A DNA stretch of 64,000 bases from an uncultured Octadecabacter sp. (GCA_937891785.1 CALAGN010000041.1:62001-126000); one strand, 5' to 3'. Numbered from the stretch's first letter, positions 18,268 through 27,478 are shown. The notes: generated by a model from the sequence alone, not told the origin. Numbers and translations: made by a program.

Positions 18268-18774
18268 ATGTCTTGGAGAATTATAAAAACAATCTTGATC
18301 CTGCCCGGCACGGCTCTGGTCTACGTGCCGCTTCTGATCCACTATTTTAGCGGCGGTTGGCCGTTCGGCGGGTCTGTAGGTGGGACGTTGGCTTGGATCG
18401 TTGCTGCGGCGTTAGCTGTCCCAGCGATTGCACTGGCGGCCACGACCATGCGGCTGTTTATCCACCAAGGTGAAGGGACACCGGCCCCTTGGGACCCGCC
18501 AACAAAATTCGTCGTGAGCGGGCCCTATAGCTACGTGCGAAATCCGATGCTGACATCGGTCATTATTTTGATCATTGCCGAGGGGATCGCGTTCAACAGC
18601 ACCGCCCTGTTGGGCTGGGCGGTAGCGTTTTATGCTTTTAATACCGCCTACTTTATCGCCTCGGAGGAACCAGCACTCGCGCAGCGTTTTGGCCGCACCT
18701 ACCTAAGCTACAAATCTGCCGTGCCGCGGTGGCTGCCAAATCGTTGGCCATACGAGGCGCCACACGGCGACTAA
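18268..18774 (+). CDS. Isoprenylcysteine carboxyl methyltransferase-like membrane protein
   Basis: The 168-residue protein has about four membrane segments and the ICMT/PEMT-like C-terminal pattern: VSGPYSYVRNPM, then a Glu-Glu-Pro segment (SEEPALAQRFGRTYLSYKSAVPRWLP). Bacterial members are SAM-dependent methyltransferases of mostly unknown substrate. Asd ends 100 bases upstream and no clear terminator is seen between them. Confidence 0.8.
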   Translation: MSWRIIKTILILPGTALVYVPLLIHYFSGGWPFGGSVGGTLAWIVAAALAVPAIALAATTMRLFIHQGEGTPAPWDPPTKFVVSGPYSYVRNPMLTSVIILIIAEGIAFNSTALLGWAVAFYAFNTAYFIASEEPALAQRFGRTYLSYKSAVPRWLPNRWPYEAPHGD

Positions 18775-18884
18775 CCGCTGAGTTGTGTCGCGATACGCTC
18801 TTTTAATTGCCGCCTCGCCAAGGATTGCACTTTGGCCTGCGTCACATTCCTATGACATCGTTAACGCACCTTAAGGAGTATCCC

Positions 18885-20534
18885 GTGTTGCGCCCGATTC
18901 TCGCTTCCAGCCTCATCGCCCTTCTTGCCGCCGCGCCCGCGTTGGCCGACACGTTCGAGGCCCCCGCCGATATCACCGCCGTGACGATCTATCCCCAAGG
19001 TGCAACCGTCGTGCGGCAAGTCATCTTCGATGTGCCCGCAGGCACCCACGAGGTCATCGTGCCCGGTCTGCCCGCAAACACCATCGCCGAAGCCCTGCGC
19101 GTGACGCCCTCGGATGGCGTGCGGATCGGAGCGCTGTCATTGGCAAAGGGGCGGCAACCCGTGACCGACGACACCCCCAGCGATGCTGTCGTGGCTGCGA
19201 CAGCCGAGGTTGAACGCCTTGAGCAAGTCCTGCGCGACCACGACACCGCCATTTCCATGATCCGCTTGGCGGTCATGGCCGCTGAAGAACAAGTCGCGTT
19301 CTTGCGGGGACTAAGCAATCAAGATGGTCTGGCAGCCACATCCCCCGACGACATCCGCGCACTGGCGCAGCTTGTTGGCTCTGAAACCTTCGCTGCACGC
19401 CAGTCAGCGCTTGAAGCCGAAGTTGAAGCCCAAGCCGCGTTGCGTGACCGCGCCGATGATGGCGAATTGTTGGACAGGGCGCGCCAGGCTCTTGCCGCGC
19501 TAACAGCCCCTGTCAATCAGGGTGCGGTGCTGAGCCTGACCGTGCAAACTCAAACAGACGGCCCTGTCACCTTGGATATTTCCACCATCGTCGGCGATGC
19601 CTACTGGCGGCCAACTTATGACCTACGTCTGACGCGCGGCGACACCCCGACGCTGGACATTGATCGCAACGTGCTGGTCACCCAAAACAGTGGTGAAGAT
19701 TGGGACGGCGTTGCGCTAACCCTGTCCACGGCCCGTCCGGGCGGGCAAAGCCAAGCGGGAGAGGTCTACGGCATACGCCGCCAGATCGTGAGCGAGGAAG
19801 ATCTACAGAGGGATCGCGCGCAGGCAGCTGATAGCTATGGTGGCCTTATGGCTGCGCCGCAGATGGAGGTGTCACCAGTCGTAGTTCTGCAAGAAGCCGG
19901 CATGTACACCAACCTGATGGGGGCAAACGTGACCTATACTTACGGCGGCGAAGTCACGATCCGTAATGGTGTCGATGATTTGCGCCTGACGCTGGATACG
20001 CAAACCGTGACGCCGGATGTTTGGGCTGCCGCCGCGCCGATGGGTGACGACAGCGCCTATATGGTCGCTGAACTGGTCAACACCACGGGCGAAGTTTTGC
20101 TTCCCGGTGATGCGCTGCTGATCGCTGATGGTAGCCTTGTCGGATATACGCAACTACCCCTGATCGCAGCCGGTGATGACACCAAAATTGGCTTTGGCGT
20201 GATCGACGGCATCAGGTTGAACCGCATCGTGCCTGACCGGACCGAAGGCGATATTGGCGTGCTATCGCGCAGCAATCAACAGACAGAAACGGTTGTTATG
20301 ACGGTCGAAAACCTAACGGGCGAAGACTGGCCCATCCGCCTGCGTGATCGCATTTATTATTCCGATCAGGACGATCTGGTCGTGGAATACACCGCGAGCC
20401 TGCCGGTGAGCGAGCAAGACCCCGACGGGCGGCGCGGCGTGTTGGAGTGGCAGTTTGATTTGGCGGCAGGTGCTAAGCAGGAAATCCGCCTTGAGCATAG
20501 CCTGACTTGGCCAACAGGCTATGTGCTGCGATAG
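18885..20534 (+). CDS. Secreted DUF4139 domain protein (MuiA-like)
   Basis: A GTG at 18885 follows AAGGAG with a 6-base gap and yields a clean signal peptide ending AAAPALA, so it is preferred to the earlier start at 18807. The mature protein has an N-terminal beta domain (ITAVTIYPQGATVVRQVIFDVPAG), a helical coiled-coil middle (~95-190), and the C-terminal DUF4139 beta domain with DAYWRPTYDLRLTRG. It ends LEHSLTWPTGYVLR. The family, including MuiA of Streptomyces/Pseudomonas-type annotations, has no settled biochemical role. Confidence 0.82.
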   Translation: MLRPILASSLIALLAAAPALADTFEAPADITAVTIYPQGATVVRQVIFDVPAGTHEVIVPGLPANTIAEALRVTPSDGVRIGALSLAKGRQPVTDDTPSDAVVAATAEVERLEQVLRDHDTAISMIRLAVMAAEEQVAFLRGLSNQDGLAATSPDDIRALAQLVGSETFAARQSALEAEVEAQAALRDRADDGELLDRARQALAALTAPVNQGAVLSLTVQTQTDGPVTLDISTIVGDAYWRPTYDLRLTRGDTPTLDIDRNVLVTQNSGEDWDGVALTLSTARPGGQSQAGEVYGIRRQIVSEEDLQRDRAQAADSYGGLMAAPQMEVSPVVVLQEAGMYTNLMGANVTYTYGGEVTIRNGVDDLRLTLDTQTVTPDVWAAAAPMGDDSAYMVAELVNTTGEVLLPGDALLIADGSLVGYTQLPLIAAGDDTKIGFGVIDGIRLNRIVPDRTEGDIGVLSRSNQQTETVVMTVENLTGEDWPIRLRDRIYYSDQDDLVVEYTASLPVSEQDPDGRRGVLEWQFDLAAGAKQEIRLEHSLTWPTGYVLR

Positions 20535-20578
20535 CGGTTACAAAAGACTGCGAGGGGCCAATTAGTCCGGGCCCTTCG

Positions 20579-20887
20579 CTAGAATCGTTCTGCCCGCAGC
20601 ACTTCGCAATCGCTGACTGTGACAACGCCCATGTGCCGTTCAACGACTTTGAACGCGGCCTCAAGCAGAGTATCAAGCCGTTCAGGCCGGATGATACAGA
20701 CGACTTGCATCATACCGGAACGGCCAACCTGACCTTCGCGTGTCCATTGCCCCGAGCGGCCAGACCCTCCGAGAACGGGCAAGATTGAATAGCCCTGCAC
20801 GCCCGCTTCGGTCAGAGCATTGGTTAAACGGCGCTCCATCGGTGCTTCGATGATGATCGCCACACGTTTTGCCTTGTGCGTTTCCAT
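20579..20887 (-). CDS. PII-like signalling protein of the SbtB type
   Basis: A 102-residue PII-fold protein with a beta-alpha-beta start (KRVAIIIEAPMERRLTNALTEAGVQGYSIL), a glycine-rich T-loop with GGSGRSGQWTREGQVG, and a second repeat ending VERHMGVVTVSDCEVLRAERF. The start overlaps the SbtA stop by one base (TAATG). In cyanobacteria SbtB binds SbtA and senses adenine nucleotides. The C-terminal disulphide loop of some SbtB proteins is absent here. It is not a GlnB/GlnK, as the canonical uridylylation loop is missing. Confidence 0.82.
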   Translation of the reverse strand: METHKAKRVAIIIEAPMERRLTNALTEAGVQGYSILPVLGGSGRSGQWTREGQVGRSGMMQVVCIIRPERLDTLLEAAFKVVERHMGVVTVSDCEVLRAERF

Positions 20888-21870
20888 TAGTTGACCCCCA
20901 CGATTGCGCTGGCCACCGCAACATACAGCGGGATGCCAATGGTAAGATTGAACGGAAATGTGACGCCCAGCGATAGCGTCAGATAGATCGACGGGTTCGC
21001 TTCGGGCAGGGCCACGCGCATGGCCGCCGGAACGGCGATGTAGCTTGCCGATGCAGACAGCACCATCATCAGCGCGACACCCCCCGCGGACAGCCCGATC
21101 AACAATCCAAAGCCAAGCCCGATCGTGCTGCCAATCAGTGGCATCAGAACTGCGAATGCCACGGTTGCCATACTTATCTGGCCACGCACTTCCCGCAGGC
21201 CCCGACCCGCGACAAGCCCCATATCAAGCAAGAACAGGCACAACACACCCGTAAACGGCGCAACGATAAAGCTGGCGATCTTTTCCAACCCGTCTTGTCC
21301 GGTGATTGCGCCAATCGCAAATGAACCCACCAAAAGAACAATGGACCCGTTCAACATAATTTCGCGCAGAAGGGTCGCGTCCATCCGACCACCATCTGGC
21401 GCACCACGTGCAACCAGCCACAGGGCAGAAAGGATCGCGGGGGCCTCCATCATGGCAGCAACAGCAACCATGTATCCTTCGGAATCAATCAGACGGCTTT
21501 CCAGCACGGACGTCGCCGCGACAAATGTCACGATTGATATCGACCCGTAGTGGGCCGCGACCGCGGCGGCATCAAGCCGGTTCAGGTTTGTCATCACACG
21601 CAAAAGGCCAAAGGCGATGAACGGCAGGAAGAAAGAAAGCACAACGCCCGCCCCAAGGCTGGCAATCAATCGGGCGTCAACACCGTGGGCGGCGACGCTC
21701 GCCCCGCCCTTAAAGCCGATTGCAAACAGCAGATATAGCGAAAGCGTTTTTGCCGCCGCCTCGGGTACGGAAAGGTCTGATCGGGCAAGTGCAGCAGCGA
21801 CACCAAGAACAAAAAACAAAATCACAGGAGAAAGCAGGTTCGTGGTGGCAAGGTCGAAGATATCGGCCAT
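20887..21870 (-). CDS. sbtA: SbtA-type sodium-dependent bicarbonate transporter
   Basis: The 327-residue protein has about ten hydrophobic segments. It begins LLSPVILFFVLGVAAALARSDLSVPEAAAKTLSLYLLFAIGFKGG, with SVAAHG further on, the family signature. Central AAHYGSISIVTFVAA and the second-half repeat match SbtA. SbtA imports bicarbonate with sodium. Here it lies between a carbonic anhydrase gene (56-base gap) and an SbtB-type gene (1-base overlap), which supports an inorganic-carbon role. Confidence 0.88.
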   Translation of the reverse strand: MADIFDLATTNLLSPVILFFVLGVAAALARSDLSVPEAAAKTLSLYLLFAIGFKGGASVAAHGVDARLIASLGAGVVLSFFLPFIAFGLLRVMTNLNRLDAAAVAAHYGSISIVTFVAATSVLESRLIDSEGYMVAVAAMMEAPAILSALWLVARGAPDGGRMDATLLREIMLNGSIVLLVGSFAIGAITGQDGLEKIASFIVAPFTGVLCLFLLDMGLVAGRGLREVRGQISMATVAFAVLMPLIGSTIGLGFGLLIGLSAGGVALMMVLSASASYIAVPAAMRVALPEANPSIYLTLSLGVTFPFNLTIGIPLYVAVASAIVGVN

Positions 21871-21926
21871 GTCAAAATCCCTTACTGGACTTAGAGTAAT
21901 TAGAGCGAAAGTGACCCAAGGAAAGG

Positions 21927-22574
21927 CTAGACTGTCACAAAACCTGCCGAAGCCGGATCATAAGCCTCGAGTGTGCCTTCGCCGATGTCGGTCCACATGC
22001 CATGGAGCGATAGCATTCCGTCTTCAAATGCCGCTTGCACGAATGGAAACGTCATCAGGTTTTCAAGTGATACCAAAACGGATTGCTTTTCCAGCTCACG
22101 CAGACGGGTGCTGTCGTCGCCTTTCTCCAGTCGTTCAAAACCAGGGCGCAGAATATCCATCCACCGGCCTACAAAGCTTGTCGATTTTTCCAACTCGGGG
22201 GCAAGACCGCTGCACATTTCGTAACATCCCTGCACGCCACCGCAATTGGAGTGACCGAGCACGATCAGATGCGCAACCTTTAACGTGGTTACCGCATATT
22301 CGATCGCGGCAGATGTGCCGTGGTGATCGCCGTCTGGCAGGTATTGAGGGACAAGGTTTGCGATATTGCGGTGAATAAAGAACTCTCCCTGATCCGCTCC
22401 GAAAATCGACGTTACATGCACGCGGCTGTCACAACATGACACGATCATCGCACGCGGGCGCTGGCCCATTTCGGCAAGGTGGCGATACCAACTGCGGTTA
22501 TCCTCGAACGAGGTGGCTTTCCAGCCGTGGTAGCGTTTAATCAGGTAATCGGGGAGTGGTTTGGCGTGGCGCAT
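21927..22574 (-). CDS. Beta-class carbonic anhydrase
   Basis: The enzyme interconverts CO2 and bicarbonate. Zinc ligands are visible as C47-x-D49-x-R51 (SCCDSRV) and H108-x2-C111 (GHSNCGG), with the FIHRNIANL strand between them. The ATG at 22574 is preferred to a GTG four codons upstream because GAGAG lies 5 bases before it. At 215 residues it fits the family. It is the first gene of the carbonic anhydrase-SbtA-SbtB operon. Confidence 0.94.
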   Translation of the reverse strand: MRHAKPLPDYLIKRYHGWKATSFEDNRSWYRHLAEMGQRPRAMIVSCCDSRVHVTSIFGADQGEFFIHRNIANLVPQYLPDGDHHGTSAAIEYAVTTLKVAHLIVLGHSNCGGVQGCYEMCSGLAPELEKSTSFVGRWMDILRPGFERLEKGDDSTRLRELEKQSVLVSLENLMTFPFVQAAFEDGMLSLHGMWTDIGEGTLEAYDPASAGFVTV

Positions 22575-22684
22575 TTGAACTCTCACTGGTTTGCGCCCTA
22601 AATAGGCTGAATTTTCGGGAATTTCGAGAGATTTCTGCGGCGCGCATCAACCGATTGGGAACCATCACGGCATATGAGGGTGAT

Positions 22685-23098
22685 ATGAACCTTGACCCAA
22701 ACATATGCGCTTTAGGCGGCAACGACATTATTGCGCTGCGGCCGCTGGATTCGCTGCGCATCGACCCTGTGCCAATCGCGCAAATGGTCGATACCTTGGG
22801 TGAAATCGCGGCCGAAGAAGTAATATGTTGCGCGCTCGAAGATTTGACACGTCATTTGCGCAGGATAAGTGACTTCCATTTGGCGTGTGATTTTACCAAC
22901 GTCGCCGCTCGCGCGAGGGCCGTCGTTGATCTGGCCGATCGTATAGGGCTTCCGAACCTTGCCAAAGTCGCGCGCGATGTAACTGTCTGCGTAGTGAGCA
23001 ATGATGATACCGCCGTCGCCGCCACCGTCGCACGACTGATCCGTTTGTCTGATCTGGCATTGTTCGAGGTTGGAACACGCCAGAACCAAGGCGGATAG
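22685..23098 (+). CDS. Hypothetical protein, helical
   Basis: I do not recognise the family with confidence. The 137-residue reading from the ATG at 22685 (MNLDPNICALGGNDIIALRPLDSL) is mostly amphipathic helix, with Cys pairs near residue 47 and two Asp-rich turns. An earlier frame start at 22556 would overlap the carbonic anhydrase gene. It is divergent from that gene and lies 61 bases before the leucyl aminopeptidase gene, reading the same way. Confidence 0.6.
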   Translation: MNLDPNICALGGNDIIALRPLDSLRIDPVPIAQMVDTLGEIAAEEVICCALEDLTRHLRRISDFHLACDFTNVAARARAVVDLADRIGLPNLAKVARDVTVCVVSNDDTAVAATVARLIRLSDLALFEVGTRQNQGG

Positions 23099-23159
23099 GC
23101 CTCTTGCGGGCGCGGCATAACGCGCTAGGGTCAGGTCATATATCACCGGAGCCGCTACG

Positions 23160-24557
23160 ATGTTAATCCCTGCACCAAACCCGCGGTTTGCACCATCCTC
23201 GCCGGATTCAATTGCGCTAATCACCTGCACGCCTGACACTGTAGACGCTGCGCTGGGTGCCTTGCCAAAATCGCAGGCAAGTTGGGCCCGCGCCCAAGGA
23301 TTTCAGGGCGGCGTGGCGGACTGCGTTGTGCTCCCGAATGCTGAAGGTGGTCTTGCTGCTGCCCTGATCGGGTTGGGTGATGCAAAGGCGCAAAAGCGCG
23401 ATCGCTTTTTGGCGGCTGCCGCGATGCGAAAATTACCATCCGGGGTCTATCAATTCGCAGATGGATTGGCTGGCGCCGCCCTGGAAGAGGCTTGCCTTGG
23501 CTGGCTTTTGGAAACCTATCGGTTTGACCGCTACGCTGCGCAAAAACCGATGGCCGCGCAGCTGGTCGCGCCTGATGGTGTCGATGCCGAACGCCTTGAA
23601 ATCATCGCAGCCGGTGAATTCCTGACCCGCGATCTGATTAACACGCCGGCCTCTGATATGGGGCCGGATAACCTTGAGGCCGCGGCGCGCGGTCTCGCCA
23701 ACACGCACCAGGCCAAGATCGACGTCACAACTGGTGACGCTTTGCTTGCGGCGAATTTTCCGATGATCCATGCCGTTGGACGCGCCGCCGATCGCGCGCC
23801 GCGCTTGATTGATATGCGCTGGGGCAAGGCCGGACCAAAACTGACTTTGGTGGGCAAGGGGGTGTGTTTTGACACCGGCGGGCTGAATATCAAACCCGGT
23901 GCGTCGATGGGTTTGATGAAAAAAGATATGGGCGGCGCGGCTGCGGTTCTTGGCCTTGCGCATATGATTATGGCGCTTGGACTACCCATGCAGTTGCGCG
24001 TGTTGATTCCGGCCGTGGAAAACAGCATTGGCGGCAACGCATTCCGCCCGCAGGACATTCTGACAAGTCGCAAAGGGCTTACGGTGGAAATCAACAACAC
24101 TGACGCCGAAGGGCGCTTGGTATTGGCAGATGCGCTGGCTTTGGCGGACGAAGACGCGCCAGACCAGATTATTTCGATGGCGACACTGACGGGCGCGGCG
24201 CGCGTGGCGGTTGGCCCCGATATCGCGCCGTTCTTCACCGATGATGATGGCATGGCAAACCACATTGCGGCGGCTTCCCGCGCCGTGGCTGATCCGGTGT
24301 GGCGGATGCCATTTCATGACCCCTACGAGGCGATGATCGAACCCGGTGTGGCCGATCTGGACAACGCGCCCAAAGGTGGGTTCGCAGGTGCGACTACCGC
24401 AGCGCTGTTCTTGCGACGCTTTGTGGACACGGCACCCTATACACATTTTGACATTTACGGCTGGCAACCCACCGCCGCGCCCGCGCGCGCCAAAGGCGGG
24501 GTCGGGCAAGGCACGCGCGCATTGCTGCACGCATTGCCTGACATCTTGGGTTTTTGA
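23160..24557 (+). CDS. Leucyl aminopeptidase family protein (M17)
   Basis: A cytoplasmic dizinc aminopeptidase. The 465-residue protein has the metal/substrate motif VGKGVCFDTGGLNIKPG and the signature NTDAEGRLVLADAL in the C-terminal catalytic domain. The N-terminal domain is short and divergent, as in PepB-like members. Its stop overlaps the start of the NlpC/P60 gene (TGATG), so the two are probably translated together. Confidence 0.93.
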   Translation: MLIPAPNPRFAPSSPDSIALITCTPDTVDAALGALPKSQASWARAQGFQGGVADCVVLPNAEGGLAAALIGLGDAKAQKRDRFLAAAAMRKLPSGVYQFADGLAGAALEEACLGWLLETYRFDRYAAQKPMAAQLVAPDGVDAERLEIIAAGEFLTRDLINTPASDMGPDNLEAAARGLANTHQAKIDVTTGDALLAANFPMIHAVGRAADRAPRLIDMRWGKAGPKLTLVGKGVCFDTGGLNIKPGASMGLMKKDMGGAAAVLGLAHMIMALGLPMQLRVLIPAVENSIGGNAFRPQDILTSRKGLTVEINNTDAEGRLVLADALALADEDAPDQIISMATLTGAARVAVGPDIAPFFTDDDGMANHIAAASRAVADPVWRMPFHDPYEAMIEPGVADLDNAPKGGFAGATTAALFLRRFVDTAPYTHFDIYGWQPTAAPARAKGGVGQGTRALLHALPDILGF

Positions 24558-25378
24558 TGGACCGCCGACTTACCCCTGCCAACGGGCGCGTCGCGGCTGC
24601 TTTGCTTGAGGGGCGGGTTGCGGCTGACAAATACGTTCAGGGCTGGACGCAAAGCGTGATCCTGCCCGTGGTTGATCTTTGTGCCCAACCGCACGGCGCG
24701 CGTGACCGACAGTTGCTCCTTGGCGCGCCCGTCACGGTGTTCGAGGACCACGAAGGCATTTGTTTTGTGCAGTCTAATTCTGACGGCTATGTCGGGTACA
24801 TTCCGCACCACGCGCTGGGTGAACCAGCGGTGATGACCCACCGTGTTGCGACCCCAGCAACCCACGCCTACGCGTCTGATGATCTGAAATCGTCCAACCG
24901 GATGCATCTGTCATTCGGCGCTCAGGTTGAGGTGTTGAACGAACGCCACAAGTTCTTTGAGACTACGCATGGCTTCATTCCTAAGAAACACCTGCGCCCG
25001 CTTTCGCAGCCATTTTCGGATCCGGTAACGATTGCACAAATGCATTGCGGCGCGCCCTATCTATGGGGCGGCAACAGTATCTTGGGTATTGATTGTTCCG
25101 GTCTGGTCCAAGTCGGACTGCGCGCATGCGATATCGCCTGCCCTGCCGATAGCGACTTGCAGCTTGCCGATCTTGGGCACAACATCGCGCAAGACGCACC
25201 TTTGCAACGCGGTGATCTGTTGTTCTGGAAGGGGCATGTTGGCCTGATGGTTGACCCTGACACGCTACTTCATGCCAATGCGCATCAAATGGCTGTCACC
25301 TACGAACCTGTGGCGAATGCGATTCTGCGAATCGCGGCGCAGGGGGATGGCGATGTGATTTCGCGCAGGCGGTTATGA
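24557..25378 (+). CDS. NlpC/P60 family peptidase with SH3-like N-terminus
   Basis: A 273-residue protein with two bacterial SH3-like segments (~30-150), then an NlpC/P60 domain with the catalytic Cys in GIDCSGLVQVGL and His in KGHVGLMVDPDTLLHANAH. Such enzymes cut stem peptides of the wall or recycled muropeptides. No signal peptide is seen. This suggests a cytoplasmic recycling role, consistent with coupling to an aminopeptidase. The ATG overlaps the upstream stop. Confidence 0.9.
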   Translation: MDRRLTPANGRVAAALLEGRVAADKYVQGWTQSVILPVVDLCAQPHGARDRQLLLGAPVTVFEDHEGICFVQSNSDGYVGYIPHHALGEPAVMTHRVATPATHAYASDDLKSSNRMHLSFGAQVEVLNERHKFFETTHGFIPKKHLRPLSQPFSDPVTIAQMHCGAPYLWGGNSILGIDCSGLVQVGLRACDIACPADSDLQLADLGHNIAQDAPLQRGDLLFWKGHVGLMVDPDTLLHANAHQMAVTYEPVANAILRIAAQGDGDVISRRRL

Positions 25379-25720
25379 TTAATTGACGGCGCGAATTAGT
25401 TTCCGCTCTAGCACCCGCAACACCTGTTTCAGGTCATTGCCGCGTTTAAGGATTTGCCCATCCATTCCGACGACAGCGTATTGCCCCTGCCTTACACGCA
25501 GGCGCGGGCGCTTTTCAATCCGGTAGATCGGGTTCTCAGCAGAGCGGCGAAACACCGAAAAAACTGCGACTTCGCGCAAGCATGAAATCCCGTAGTCGCG
25601 CCATTCGCCTGCGGCAACCATGCGCCCGTACAGCCCCAGAATCGACCCCAATTCGGTGCGGTGAAAAGCGACCTGCTCGGGTATTGCGCCTCCGAAAGGC
25701 GAGATATTTTGCACTGTCAT
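25379..25720 (-). CDS. DUF2794 domain protein
   Basis: A 113-residue protein with the conserved alphaproteobacterial core from FHRTELGSILGLYGRMVAAGEWRDYGI through the VAVFSVFRR stretch to YRIEKRP. Its function is unknown. A longer frame to 25783 adds unlike residues, so the ATG at 25720 is used. Its stop abuts the stop of the convergent NlpC/P60 gene. Confidence 0.85.
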   Translation of the reverse strand: MTVQNISPFGGAIPEQVAFHRTELGSILGLYGRMVAAGEWRDYGISCLREVAVFSVFRRSAENPIYRIEKRPRLRVRQGQYAVVGMDGQILKRGNDLKQVLRVLERKLIRAVN

Positions 25721-25837
25721 GAGGTCAGAGTTGCGCCGAAACGATTGCAAATCAAGTAAATGCTGGTTTCCAGACAAAGGCATCCGTAAATGGCCCCGCT
25801 TTTGCCCAGATCTTGCCCGATTGAGCAGGCATCAAAG

Positions 25838-25951
25838 GATCAGCGAAACGATCCTGATACTGCGATAACAGCCCCCACCCAGTTAGTGGTGTCAGGATCT
25901 CGCAACGTGAACGAGGCCCCTGCGCACGCTGCGTGGGGGCCCTTTCGTTTT
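25838..25951 (+). ncRNA. Candidate small structured RNA ending in a terminator
   Basis: This stretch has no credible ORF but three hairpins in order. GATCCTGATAC (25850-25860) pairs with GTGTCAGGATC (25889-25899), eleven pairs with one G-U. CTCG-N9-CGAG follows at 25899-25915. Then comes a terminator at 25915-25951. GGATC at 25838-25842 can also pair with GATCC at 25850-25854, giving an alternative fold. No gene on this strand lies upstream that needs the terminator, because the NlpC gene ends 536 bases earlier with a convergent gene between. No clear promoter was identified and the RNA family is not recognised. Confidence 0.4.
25915..25951 (+). terminator. Rho-independent terminator
   Basis: GGCCCCTGCGCA and TGCGTGGGGGCC form a 12-bp stem (two wobble pairs) with a CGC loop, followed by CTTTCGTTTTC on the plus strand. 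It abuts the 3' end of the convergent I78 gene. The T-run is on the plus side only, so it is oriented rightward. Confidence 0.7.
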
Positions 25952-26250
25952 CAGCCGCACCAAATTCGGCGGATGCGTTGGTCTTCGGGGATATCAAAAT
26001 TAATACGCTCGCTGCGGTAGTCCGCTGTCACAGGCATTCCGGGCCGGATCAGCCGCACCTGTCCAAGGATCAAAACCCGTTCAAGCGCTGTGGCAGGTTG
26101 CCCGATCAGGTCCGCGCGCGGGGCTGCATGACAGGTATCATCGCCGATAATTGGCATCTGGGGCAACGGAATCTGCTGATCGGGGAGCGTCCCAACCGGC
26201 GCTTCACAAGCGGCCAATGCAACTAACACTATGAAGAAAAACCTTTTCAT
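25951..26250 (-). CDS. I78 family peptidase inhibitor-like lipoprotein
   Basis: A 99-residue protein with a lipoprotein signal (MKRFFFIVLVALAAC, lipobox Cys15). The I78 core follows: DTCHAAPRADLIGQPATALERV, then RLIRPGMPVTADYRSERINFDIPE and a final RRIWCG, with two Cys that could bond. I78 proteins resemble the Aspergillus elastase inhibitor. It probably sits in the periplasm on a membrane. It is divergent from the formaldehyde dehydrogenase gene. Confidence 0.85.
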   Translation of the reverse strand: MKRFFFIVLVALAACEAPVGTLPDQQIPLPQMPIIGDDTCHAAPRADLIGQPATALERVLILGQVRLIRPGMPVTADYRSERINFDIPEDQRIRRIWCG

Positions 26251-26351
26251 ACCAATATTTTAGATACTCGTGCATGAAATGGCAAGATTGAGCGTTGATC
26301 TTGTGCTTTGTTTGGCGGACTCTGCCGCAAAATAGACGAGAGGATATCATC

Positions 26352-27464
26352 ATGCGAACACGCGCCGCCGTTGCCACCGCTGCAGGAAAACCGTTGGAAG
26401 TCATGGAAGTGAACCTTGATGGCCCGCGCGCCGGCGAGGTTCTGGTCGAGATCAAAGCGACCGGCATTTGTCATACTGACGAATTCACACTGTCGGGCGC
26501 TGATCCCGAAGGGCTGTTTCCGGCGATTCTGGGCCATGAGGGCGCGGGTGTTGTGCTCGAAGTCGGTCCCGGTGTGACCAGCCTGAAACCCGGCGATCAC
26601 GTCATCCCGCTTTACACGCCCGAATGTCGTGAGTGCGAGTATTGCTTGAACCCGAAAACTAACCTGTGTCAGGCGATCCGTAGCACCCAAGGTGCGGGTC
26701 TGATGCCTGATGGGACCAGCCGCTTTTCCATGCTCGATGGCACTCCGATCTTGCACTACATGGGCTGTTCGACCTTTGCCAATCACACTGTTCTGCCTGA
26801 AATCGCGCTTGCCAAGGTCCGCAAAGACGCACCGTTCGATAAGATTTGCTACATCGGTTGCGGCGTCACAACGGGTATCGGTGCAGTCATCAACACCGCC
26901 AAAGTCGAGATCGGCAGCCGCGCGATTGTGTTCGGGTTGGGCGGTATCGGATTGAATGTGGTCCAAGGCCTGCGCCTTGCTGGTGCCGACCAAATTGTCG
27001 GCGTTGATCTGAACCCCGACAAGGTCGCTATGGCGACACGTTTCGGCATGACCGATTTCGTGAATCCGTCCGAAGTTGACGGCGATCTGGTGGCCTATCT
27101 TGTGGCGCTGACAAAGGGCGGCGCGGATTATACGTTCGATGCCACGGGCAATGTTGGTGTTATGCGCACAGCGCTGGAATCCGCGCATAAGGGCTGGGGC
27201 GAAAGCATCATCATCGGCGTGGCCCCCGCGGGTGCCGAGATCAGCACACGCCCTTTCCAACTGGTAACAGGGCGTAGCTGGCGCGGCACGGCCTTTGGTG
27301 GTGCGCGCGGGCGCACCGATGTGCCCCAGATTGTCGACTGGTACATGGAGGGCAAAATCGAGATCGACCCGATGATCACCCACACAATGCCGCTGGACGA
27401 CATCAACAAGGGCTTCGACCTGATGCACGCAGGCGAAAGCATCCGGTCTGTGGTTCTTTACTAG
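26352..27464 (+). CDS. frmA: S-(hydroxymethyl)glutathione dehydrogenase / class III alcohol dehydrogenase
   Basis: Oxidises S-hydroxymethylglutathione, the glutathione adduct of formaldehyde, with NAD+. The 370-residue zinc enzyme has the catalytic zinc region [17 protein letters not shown] and GHEGAGVV, the structural zinc Cys set [15 protein letters not shown], and the NAD motif [13 protein letters not shown]. The ATG at 26352 follows GAGAGG and gives the family N-terminus. The next enzyme of the pathway, fghA, is at 30975. Confidence 0.96.
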   Translation: MRTRAAVATAAGKPLEVMEVNLDGPRAGEVLVEIKATGICHTDEFTLSGADPEGLFPAILGHEGAGVVLEVGPGVTSLKPGDHVIPLYTPECRECEYCLNPKTNLCQAIRSTQGAGLMPDGTSRFSMLDGTPILHYMGCSTFANHTVLPEIALAKVRKDAPFDKICYIGCGVTTGIGAVINTAKVEIGSRAIVFGLGGIGLNVVQGLRLAGADQIVGVDLNPDKVAMATRFGMTDFVNPSEVDGDLVAYLVALTKGGADYTFDATGNVGVMRTALESAHKGWGESIIIGVAPAGAEISTRPFQLVTGRSWRGTAFGGARGRTDVPQIVDWYMEGKIEIDPMITHTMPLDDINKGFDLMHAGESIRSVVLY

Positions 27465-27478
27465 ACAAGCATTATCAA

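Noticed and set aside
20551-20576. AGGGGCC/GGGCCCT hairpin between the DUF4139 and SbtB-type genes as a terminator
   Set aside because: The stem needs a bulged base, is only about six pairs, and has no clear T-run after it.
25752-25997. 81-codon minus-strand frame in the DUF2794/I78 gap
   Set aside because: No ribosome site and no family; the same bases hold the candidate RNA hairpins and terminator.
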